Positions 6,710-12,663 of a DNA stretch of 14,984 nt are shown here, piece after piece. The DNA is taken from NCBI GenBank assembly GCA_023255615.1, contig JAHFLI010000012.1, forward strand, positions 1 to 14,984, read 5' to 3'. Below the pieces are notes generated by a model. That model ran no database searches, was not told where the DNA came from, and saw only the letters and a list, made by a program, of their open reading frames with translations. Each line of letters opens with the position of its first letter. Positions within the stretch are counted from its first letter, which is position 1. A program made the position numbers and the translations under genes. This DNA comes from Candidatus Woesearchaeota archaeon (lineage in GTDB: Archaea > Nanobdellota > Nanobdellia > Woesearchaeales > JACQSR01).

Positions 6710-7451
6710 TTATCTCGAGATATTTCTTCTTGATATAGTCAACAAATGGCTTTTCTTTTTTTTCAATTTGGTACTTATCTAATACATCATAGTACTGTTC
6801 GAGATCTTCTATGGGGATATCGATCATAGGATAATTCTTTTTCCACAGGATCCAATTCATCACCAAGCGGGACAACCTGCTATTTCCATCAGAAAACGGC
6901 TGCAGTGAAATTATTTTGAGATGGGTCAATGCTGCCAGTTCAACAGGATGAAGTCTTCTGTTTTCAGATTTAAACCAGAGAAAGAAATTCTTCAACTCTT
7001 TTTCCAAATAATCCCATTGTGGGGGTATATATGGAGTTCCAGCAATTTTCACGTTTTTCTGTAATTCTGAGCGTAATTTTCCTGCAATAGGATCATCAAT
7101 TCCAGAGAGAAGTACTTTATGAAGTTTTTTCATAAAATAAAGGGTTAATGGGCCTTTATAGGCGGTGATCATCAACGCTCCTTTTTCGTGATTTTCTATC
7201 TCTTTGACTGCTTTAATACTCTTAATGTCCCGAGGAATAATACCTTCTTTGAGAATGAGGGATGTCTGCCGTAATGTAATACGAACTCCTGATAGTTTGC
7301 TGCTATCATAAGTAAAACGAATGATGAACTCTTTCAGATAGTTTTCTTTTTCTGATGAGCTTAACCTCTTGATTTCTGCTTGATAATTTTTTTTTCTTTT
7401 TTCGATCTGATCAAATTCGGACAAAGAGAGATATTTGAACCTGTTCTTCAT
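6705..7451 (-). pseudogene. Fic-domain protein, main part (catalytic motif degenerate; split from its N-terminal domain by a stop)
   Basis: 248 residues. Fic enzymes usually transfer AMP to target proteins, using the motif HPFx[D/E]GNGRxxR. Here residues 184-195 read QPFSDGNSRLSR: the catalytic His is Gln (codon CAG) and the third Gly of the GNG core is Ser (AGC). The N-terminal inhibitory motif, normally [S/T]xxxEG, reads SSKLSG at 50-55, so the inhibitory Glu is Ser. The flap region GKLRS and YIPP (124-144) is kept. The preceding small frame lies in the same reading frame, separated only by one TAA and one Leu codon, and no Shine-Dalgarno site precedes ATG 7451. AMP-transfer activity is very unlikely. 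It could be a decaying gene or a pseudoenzyme kept for binding; the frame is otherwise intact. Confidence 0.75.
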
Positions 7452-7454
7452 TAA

Positions 7455-7616
7455 TTATTTCAAGAACTTCTTTTTTAAATGCGTTAACCGTGCCCGTGAA
7501 GGACGTTGTTTTCCAATATATTTTGTTTTATGAATATAGGTATTTCCTTTTCTGACGGTGTGGACTAAGCGAAAGTACAATTTCCCTTTGGTGGTAAATT
7601 TCTCTATGAAGACCAT
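7455..7616 (-). pseudogene. Detached N-terminal domain of the Fic protein
   Basis: 53 residues from ATG 7616 to TAA 7457-7455. The pattern VFIEKFTTKGKLYFRLVHTV then YIHKTKYIGK, a basic beta hairpin, is the N-terminal domain that normally begins archaeal Fic proteins and runs directly into the KYLS..E..I helical part, which here starts after the stop. ATG 7616 is preferred because the TATA inside repeat copy 2 is centred 26 bases upstream; an alternative ATG at 7637 lies within the repeat itself and overlaps the promoter region. If translated alone it would be a small basic protein. Recognition of this domain is from memory of the family. Confidence 0.65.
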
Positions 7617-7623
7617 ATCAATA

Positions 7624-7669
7624 GTTAGTGGCCACATATATTTAAGTGTTTTGTTTTGTGGCTACTAAC
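7624..7669. repeat. 46-bp palindromic repeat, copy 2, carrying the Fic-locus promoter
   Basis: Left arm GTTAGTGGCCAC (7624-7635), right arm GTGGCTACTAAC (7658-7669), the same spacing as copy 1 and exactly 960 bp from it. The centre differs between copies, while both arms, the G-T wobble and the TATA-like ATATATTTA are kept. On the minus strand this TATA (about 7639-7645) sits 26 bases before ATG 7616. The arms therefore bracket the promoter in the manner of an operator. It lies between the Fic locus and the 3' end of the acylphosphatase gene. Confidence 0.88.
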
Positions 7670-7676
7670 TTTAGAA

Positions 7677-7949
7677 TCAGTATGTTATTGAGAAAGATGA
7701 AAATTCACGGGAGGGTTCTGAATATGAAACAGTTACTTTCTCGACTCGTGCTCGTGATGGTCCGTTATGATAAAATGCAATAAGTTCTTTTAATGCTTTT
7801 TCATCTCCTTCCGCGATGATTTCGACGCGGCCATCAGAGGTGTTTCTGGCCCAGCCCGTTATATTTAGTCGTTCAGCGTGTTGTTTCGTTGTTGCCCTAA
7901 ACAACACCCCATGAACGTAACCGTGAACAATAATACGCACGCGTTTCAT
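7677..7949 (-). CDS. acyP: Acylphosphatase
   Basis: 90 residues, the normal family length. It hydrolyses carboxyl-phosphate bonds of acyl phosphates in the cytoplasm. The signature is clear: GYVHGVLFRATT (10-21) with phosphate-binding R18, GWARN (32-36) with catalytic N36, and DGRVEIIAEG (39-48). The usual VQGV is VHGV here, a conservative change in the phosphate loop seen in some family members. It lies six bases after the stop of a 45-residue small gene and is probably co-transcribed with it; no Shine-Dalgarno site is evident. Confidence 0.95.
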   Translation of the reverse strand: MKRVRIIVHGYVHGVLFRATTKQHAERLNITGWARNTSDGRVEIIAEGDEKALKELIAFYHNGPSRARVEKVTVSYSEPSREFSSFSITY

Positions 7950-7955
7950 ATAAGA

Positions 7956-8093
7956 TTAGATTGCATCAAGAATTCTCTTCATTATCGTATCAAATTCAGC
8001 GCTCGCTGTCTCAAATTCCCTCATCGCTTTTTCGTACTCCTTTCGATTTTGCTCCACAAACTTCTTTGATTCAGATCGTTTCATTTTGGTCAT
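7956..8093 (-). CDS. 45-residue charged helical small protein
   Basis: ATG 8093-8091 to TAA 7958-7956. The protein is rich in Lys, Glu and Arg with a regular helical pattern (EQNRKEYEKAMREFE), no Cys, no membrane segment. Support for a real gene: a TATA element centred about 25 bases upstream, and close linkage to acyP, whose start follows six bases later; without it acyP would have no obvious promoter. No family recognised. Confidence 0.6.
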   Translation of the reverse strand: MTKMKRSESKKFVEQNRKEYEKAMREFETASAEFDTIMKRILDAI

Positions 8094-8110
8094 ACTTGAT
8101 AATTGTATTT

Positions 8111-8123
8111 TTTATATTTAAAC
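8111..8123 (-). promoter_or_regulatory. TATA element for the small gene and acyP
   Basis: Minus-strand TTTAAATATAAA, centred about 25 bases before ATG 8093, predicting a leaderless transcript. Confidence 0.6.
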
Positions 8124-8132
8124 CTTTTGAAA

Positions 8133-8498
8133 TCATTCTTGATAGTTCCTCATGAGCTCCCTATACTTTTGGTCCATCAGCTTCATTTTGCTTACCAATA
8201 TTTTTTTTCTGTCGAGCACACTCGTTATTTCTTTTTCTAATAGTTTAATTCTCGATTCCATTACTAATTTGTGAAATGAAAAGGTTGTTATAACAATTAT
8301 TGAAAAAAGAGATACTAAGAGAGTAAGCTTGTTTTTATCTTCTACTTTAAAAGAAAGCAAGACGAGTATTATCTGTTCTAAAGAATAAATAAGAATAAAG
8401 AATAGCTCAAGGACAGTTCTGTTATGGAATGAAAACTGTCTAAGGTTCTTCCAAAACGTATCTGCTTTTGTAAATAGATATCCATGCCATGAAACCAT
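8133..8498 (-). CDS. Small membrane protein with C-terminal coiled coil
   Basis: 121 residues. Two hydrophobic helices at about 28-50 and 57-75 form a hairpin with a short charged turn (VEDKNK). The C-terminal 40 residues (about 78-118) are a charged heptad-like helix, probably a coiled coil. With both ends inside, the coiled coil would be cytoplasmic and could drive oligomerisation. A TATA element (GTTTAAAAAT, minus strand, about 8519-8530) lies about 27 bases before ATG 8498. It is divergent from pyrC. No family recognised. Confidence 0.65.
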   Translation of the reverse strand: MVSWHGYLFTKADTFWKNLRQFSFHNRTVLELFFILIYSLEQIILVLLSFKVEDKNKLTLLVSLFSIIVITTFSFHKLVMESRIKLLEKEITSVLDRKKILVSKMKLMDQKYRELMRNYQE

Positions 8499-8576
8499 AA
8501 GGATGAGTATGAAGTTGCCATTTTTAAACCCCTACCAAAAGATTTTCGAAGAGTTTGAAGGATTTTCAGACCAAAA

Positions 8577-8587
8577 CTTTAATAATA
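8577..8587 (+). promoter_or_regulatory. Probable TATA element for pyrCD
   Basis: CTTTAATAATA, centred about 29 bases before ATG 8612. Somewhat weaker than others here, but its position supports the inner pyrC start. Confidence 0.4.
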
Positions 8588-8611
8588 CTGTGTTGTTCTT
8601 TTACTTTTTTG

Positions 8612-9802
8612 ATGACCCTTGGACTAACGAATTGTCGGATTCTGAACAAAGGGAAACTTGTTTCTGCTGATGTTCTTATTGAGGAAGGGAAAATAAAAAA
8701 GATAGGAACGTTTTCTGCTGCAGATCGCGTCATTGATTGCAAGAACAGTATTCTCCTTCCTGGTTTGATTGACAGTCACGTTCATATGCGAGAGCCGGGA
8801 TTTGACTACAAAGAGGGATTTGTAACGGGAAGCAACGCAGCTTTGAAAGGCGGAGTAACAACCTTTCTTGATATGCCAAATACGAAACCACCAACAGTCA
8901 CCGTCGCAGCACTCGAAGAAAAAAGGATATTGGCAAAAAAATGTGCGGTTAATTATGGATTTTACTTTGGCACATCAGTAACGAATATTGAAGAGATAAA
9001 AAAAGCAAAGAATATTGCTGCCGTCAAAATGTATTTGAATGAAACGACGGGGAATATGAAGACTGATAATGTCGATGTGCTCAAAGCAGTAATCAACTAT
9101 TCTCGATTAACAGCATTTCATGCCGAAGGAAAAACGGTTCAAACAGTTCTTGATGTATATCACAAGTATAGACATAATGGAAACAAATTGTATTTCTGTC
9201 ATATCGCAAGAAAAATAGAGATTGACGCATTGAAGAAAAGTGACGCCTATGTTGAAGTTGCTCCCCACCACTTATTTCTCACGGAAAACGATGTAAAAAG
9301 ACTAAAGGGATTTGGAAGTATGAAGCCGCCATTAGCCAAAAAAAGTGATCAAGCGGCGTTGTGGGATGGAATCAAAAGAGGAATTGTTGATACGATTGCA
9401 ACAGATCATGCTCCCCATACAATCGAGGAGAAAAAAAGTTCGGTTCCTCCTTACGGTGTTCCCGGGATTGAAACTATGCTTCCCCTATTGCTTGATGCAG
9501 CACACACACAAAAGTTAACTCTTACTGATATTCAGCGATTATGCTGTGAGAACCCTGCACAAATATTCCGAATGAAAGGAAAAGGGCATATCGCTGTTGG
9601 TTATGATGCTGATCTGACATTGATTGATCCTAAGAAAAAAACGAGGATATCAAATGAAACGATCGTATCAAAATGTGGTTGGAGTCCGTGGCATGGGAAG
9701 GTATTAAAAGGCTCAGTTGAAATGACAATTGTAAACGGAATGATCGGATACAAAGAAGGACAATTTTTCAAAACGCAGGGACGAGAGGTGATGTTTGAAT
9801 GA
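8612..9802 (+). CDS. pyrC: Dihydroorotase
   Basis: 396 residues. It closes carbamoyl-aspartate to dihydroorotate, the third step of pyrimidine synthesis. The amidohydrolase metal site is complete: HVH (56-58) followed by R60-E-P-G, Lys 139 in VKMYL (the residue normally carbamylated), H170 in FHAE, H197 in CHIA, and D265 in TDHAPH. MTLGLTNCRIL followed by ADVLIEEGKIKKIG is the normal N-terminus of this family, which fixes ATG 8612. A longer frame from 8555 would add 19 hydrophobic residues that mimic a lipoprotein signal but overlap the TATA. It overlaps pyrD as ATGA, so the two are coupled. Confidence 0.95.
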   Translation: MTLGLTNCRILNKGKLVSADVLIEEGKIKKIGTFSAADRVIDCKNSILLPGLIDSHVHMREPGFDYKEGFVTGSNAALKGGVTTFLDMPNTKPPTVTVAALEEKRILAKKCAVNYGFYFGTSVTNIEEIKKAKNIAAVKMYLNETTGNMKTDNVDVLKAVINYSRLTAFHAEGKTVQTVLDVYHKYRHNGNKLYFCHIARKIEIDALKKSDAYVEVAPHHLFLTENDVKRLKGFGSMKPPLAKKSDQAALWDGIKRGIVDTIATDHAPHTIEEKKSSVPPYGVPGIETMLPLLLDAAHTQKLTLTDIQRLCCENPAQIFRMKGKGHIAVGYDADLTLIDPKKKTRISNETIVSKCGWSPWHGKVLKGSVEMTIVNGMIGYKEGQFFKTQGREVMFE

Positions 9803-10734
9803 CTCTTTCTGTTGAGATTAACAAAGTAAAATTTCCGCATCCGGTGTTCAACGCTGCTGGTCCTAAAGATGTTACACTTGATGAATTGATGGTGATCGGA
9901 CGTTCTCAGAGTTCTGCCATTCTGATGAAAAGTTGTACGCTGGAGCCTCGAGACGGGAATCCTGAACCGCGATATTATGAAGATGAATTTGGTAGCATCA
10001 ATTCAATGGGCTTACCCAATAAAGGATACCAAGAATATGGAAAATATACCCCTATTCTGAAAGCAACATTCAAGAAACCGGTCATTGCGTCGGTATCGGG
10101 AATGAAGATTGAAGATAACGTCAAGATTATAAAATTCTTCTCTACGATTCAGGAATTAGATATGATTGAATTAAATCTCAGTTGCCCTAATCTTCCTGGA
10201 AAGCCGCAAATAGGTTATGATGCTGATGCAAGTGATAAGCTCATTCGTTCCGTGAAAGACGTCTGTAGTAAACCGCTTGGATTGAAGTTGCCCCCTTATT
10301 TTGATTTTGTCCATTTTGAACAGATGGCAAAAGTCATCAATAAACATACACCTGATTTTGTGACATGTATTAATAGCTTGGGAAATGGATTGATCATCGA
10401 CGCTATGAAGGAGGAAACAGTGATCAAACCCAAAGGGGGATTTGGTGGTATCGGAGGAGATTATTGCAAACCAACTGCTCTTGCAAATGTGAGAAAATTT
10501 TATGAGCTTCTCAATAAAGACATTGCGATCATCGGATGTGGGGGTATTAAAAGCGGCATTGATGTGTTTGAATTTATTCTCGCGGGAGCATCTGCAGTTC
10601 AGATTGGGACGCATTATCTCAAAGAAGGTCCGAGTGTCTTTGAGCGATGTGTCAAAGAACTTGAGCATATGATGAAAAAGAAGAAGTATTCGAGTCTTGA
10701 TGAGTTTAGAGGAACGTTAAAAGTTATTGAATAA
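9799..10734 (+). CDS. pyrD: Dihydroorotate dehydrogenase, class 1A
   Basis: 311 residues. It oxidises dihydroorotate to orotate with FMN. Class 1A marks are clear: INSMGLPNKG (67-76), LNLSCPNLPGKPQIGYD (125-141) with catalytic base C129, K44, K163, and the FMN-phosphate loops GCGGIKSG (246-253) and QIGTHY (268-273). Class 1A enzymes are soluble homodimers that use fumarate; class 1B partners with PyrK, not seen here. ATG 9799 overlaps the pyrC stop (ATGA), and GAGGTG at 9785-9790 is a well-placed Shine-Dalgarno site. It converges with the membrane-protein gene, six bases away. Confidence 0.95.
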   Translation: MTLSVEINKVKFPHPVFNAAGPKDVTLDELMVIGRSQSSAILMKSCTLEPRDGNPEPRYYEDEFGSINSMGLPNKGYQEYGKYTPILKATFKKPVIASVSGMKIEDNVKIIKFFSTIQELDMIELNLSCPNLPGKPQIGYDADASDKLIRSVKDVCSKPLGLKLPPYFDFVHFEQMAKVINKHTPDFVTCINSLGNGLIIDAMKEETVIKPKGGFGGIGGDYCKPTALANVRKFYELLNKDIAIIGCGGIKSGIDVFEFILAGASAVQIGTHYLKEGPSVFERCVKELEHMMKKKKYSSLDEFRGTLKVIE

Positions 10735-10739
10735 GTCTA

Positions 10740-11294
10740 TTATTGTTTTAACCATTTTTTTCCTATTTCACTCTTTTTTACCACTTCCCATCCGTAATAA
10801 AGAATAGAATACATGAATAAAATAAAGATAAGGACGTGGACACCGGGGAATCGTTCTGCGATGACTGGAGAATAAGTCGATGCATACACTAGAAAAGTGA
10901 TGACCAGAAGAAGGGTATTATACCTCTCTGGATGTTTTTGATATATGACGGTAATCGTCATCTTTTTTAACTCCGTAATTTTCTTAAAATTCTTTTTTGG
11001 TGACAAATCGTGAATGGACCACCCTCGTGGTTCCAGGACGGGCTTCATTAAAATATTGAGTATGAAAATCATTGCTTGTGCACCAAAATAGAGAATAGCC
11101 AGCGCAAGAGAAATAACAATAATATATCCTGACGCTTTGCCCATAATGGAGAATACTTGCTCGACTTCCAGATGAGTGAGAATTTCTGGATTTTTAAGAT
11201 AGAGATCATACACGTAGACAGAAACAATCCCTCCAACAGTCGAGGAAAGGACTAAGAGAACAAACTCGCGCAATACTCGGCGTTCTTCATTCAT
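10740..11294 (-). CDS. Four-helix membrane protein of unknown function
   Basis: 184 residues from ATG 11294. That start was chosen over one 13 codons upstream (11333) because a TATA element at 11313-11323 is centred about 26 bases before it, making the longer start fall upstream of transcription. Hydrophobic segments lie at about 9-31, 56-83, 126-143 and 151-169, with a polar loop at 84-125 and a Lys-rich tail, so both ends are probably cytoplasmic. No family recognised. It is inserted, in opposite orientation, between pyrCD and pyrEF. Confidence 0.7.
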   Translation of the reverse strand: MNEERRVLREFVLLVLSSTVGGIVSVYVYDLYLKNPEILTHLEVEQVFSIMGKASGYIIVISLALAILYFGAQAMIFILNILMKPVLEPRGWSIHDLSPKKNFKKITELKKMTITVIYQKHPERYNTLLLVITFLVYASTYSPVIAERFPGVHVLIFILFMYSILYYGWEVVKKSEIGKKWLKQ

Positions 11295-11312
11295 GACCAC
11301 TTCTTCATTGGT

Positions 11313-11323
11313 GAGATATAAAT
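11313..11323 (-). promoter_or_regulatory. TATA element for the membrane protein at 10740-11294
   Basis: Minus-strand ATTTATATCTC, centred about 26 bases before ATG 11294. Confidence 0.55.
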
Positions 11324-11339
11324 ATCTTCCCATAACAAT

Positions 11340-11349
11340 CTTTTTAAAC
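11340..11349 (+). promoter_or_regulatory. TATA element for pyrEF
   Basis: CTTTTTAAAC, centred about 26 bases before ATG 11371, which supports that ATG over a frame opening at 11293. Confidence 0.55.
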
Positions 11350-11370
11350 TTCCTTCTCGATTTTCTCTCT

Positions 11371-11979
11371 ATGACTAGTACAGAGGTTGCACGGATCTTA
11401 TTGAGGAGAAAAGCCGTGTTATTGCGACCTCGTCAGCTATTCACTTGGGCATCCGGAATAAAGGCCCCAATATATACTGATAACCGGAAACTTATTTCCA
11501 CCGTAAAAGAGCGTGACTATATCGTTAATGAACTCTCAAGAATAATCAAAAAAGAGCGATGTGATCTTATTGCAGGAACGGCAACTGCCGGTATTCCCTG
11601 GGCTGCTTTTGTTGCACAGAAATTAAAAAAACCAATGATTTATGTGAGGGCAAAGCCAAAAGATCATGGAACATCGTCAACCATTGAAGGAGAATTAAAA
11701 AAAGGTCAAAAGGTTGTTGTTGTTGAAGATTTGATCAGCACCGGACAGAGTTCATTGTATACTGTTAGTGAGATAAAAAGAGCAGGAGGAAAGGTATTGG
11801 TTTGTGTCGCTCTTTTCACTTATGGATTTAAGGTCGCTCGTGAAGATTTTGAATCTCATCACGTGAAATTACAAACATTGACTGATATTGAATTCCTTTT
11901 ACGTGAAGCAGTGAAGGGAAAATACATTAAAAAAAGTGATCTCTCTCTTGTTCAATCATGGAGGAAGCAATTCTCATGA
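11371..11979 (+). CDS. pyrE: Orotate phosphoribosyltransferase
   Basis: 202 residues. It joins orotate to PRPP to give OMP. The PRPP-binding motif VVVVEDLISTGQS is at 115-127, and the flexible loop KPKDHGT at 95-101 holds the catalytic Lys and His. GIKAPIYTDNRKL near residue 29 is the typical OPRT substrate-entry region. ATG 11371 was chosen from TATA spacing; the longer frame from 11293 would be translated from sequence upstream of transcription. It overlaps pyrF as ATGA. The end of PyrE carries a Gly-Lys-rich segment, then FS and TGA. Confidence 0.95.
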   Translation: MTSTEVARILLRRKAVLLRPRQLFTWASGIKAPIYTDNRKLISTVKERDYIVNELSRIIKKERCDLIAGTATAGIPWAAFVAQKLKKPMIYVRAKPKDHGTSSTIEGELKKGQKVVVVEDLISTGQSSLYTVSEIKRAGGKVLVCVALFTYGFKVAREDFESHHVKLQTLTDIEFLLREAVKGKYIKKSDLSLVQSWRKQFS

Positions 11980-12662
11980 TCAATAAACGAGATAGAAGTA
12001 TTATTATTAGTTGCGACGTTAATACTCTTAGCGCCCTAAAAAATCTTGTTGCAAAGACGTGCGATGTAAACGGTGTTGGTGGATATAAAATTGGATTTGA
12101 ATTGGTTATTCCCTTTGGTATTTCTGCAGTTAAAAAGGAGATCAGAAAAGTAACTACGCTGCCCATCATCTATGATCATCAAAAGGCGGCAACTGATACT
12201 CCGTTTACTGCAAAACGATTTGCGCACGTCTGCACATCAGTTGATGCTGTTATCCTTTTTCCGCAAGCTGGCCCTGTTACCGAGCGAGAATGGATAAAGG
12301 AATGTCAAAAAAAGAAACTCGGCGTTATAGTTGGAACGGAGATGACGCACGAATCATATCTCGGGAAAGATGGTGGGTTTATTCGTGATGAAGCACCGTG
12401 GGAGATTATTGATATTGCAAAAAAACTGAAGGTAAATCGATTTGTCGTTCCGGGAAATAATCCAGAAAAAGTAAGAATGTATAGAGATTATCTCGGAAAA
12501 GATGCTATTCTTTATTCACCCGGAATCGGCACCCAAGGAGGCTCCATTGAACTCTACGCAAAATCTGCTGGTTCTTTCTGGCATGCCATTATAGGAAGAG
12601 CGATTTACGAGGCCAAAGATATAAAAAGAGCAACTGAAGAGTTTTGCACATATGTGAGATAA
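11976..12662 (+). CDS. pyrF: Orotidine 5'-phosphate decarboxylase
   Basis: 228 residues. It decarboxylates OMP to UMP. Barrel landmarks: D13 (SCDV), K38 (GYKIG), the core acid-lysine-acid cluster D67, K70, D74 in YDHQKAATD, the phosphate loop SPGIG (181-185), and GR (207-208) with the phosphate-binding Arg. The cluster spacing differs from the textbook DxKxxD, which would be read D-x-x-K-x-x-x-D here. ATG 11976 (ATGA overlap with pyrE) was preferred over ATG 11958; a GGAGG at 11960-11964 lies 11 bases before it. The permease gene starts one base after its stop. Confidence 0.92.
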   Translation: MINKRDRSIIISCDVNTLSALKNLVAKTCDVNGVGGYKIGFELVIPFGISAVKKEIRKVTTLPIIYDHQKAATDTPFTAKRFAHVCTSVDAVILFPQAGPVTEREWIKECQKKKLGVIVGTEMTHESYLGKDGGFIRDEAPWEIIDIAKKLKVNRFVVPGNNPEKVRMYRDYLGKDAILYSPGIGTQGGSIELYAKSAGSFWHAIIGRAIYEAKDIKRATEEFCTYVR

Positions 12663-12663
12663 C

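Noticed and set aside
6664..7669. Integron attC sites formed by the palindromic repeats
   Set aside because: attC sites run CTAAC to GTTAG, whereas these run GTTAG to CTAAC. The core heptamers do not fit GTTRRRY/RYYYAAC, there are no extrahelical bases, and no integrase is present.
6664..7669. CRISPR array
   Set aside because: Only two repeat copies, 960 bp apart with genes between, and no cas genes.
8555..8611. Lipoprotein-like signal peptide at the N-terminus of the longest pyrC frame
   Set aside because: The hydrophobic stretch ending in a Cys lies upstream of the true start: family N-terminus and TATA spacing both favour ATG 8612, and dihydroorotase is cytoplasmic.
10171..10668. 165-codon minus-strand frame inside pyrD
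   Set aside because: Antisense shadow of a well-conserved enzyme gene, with no promoter or family match.
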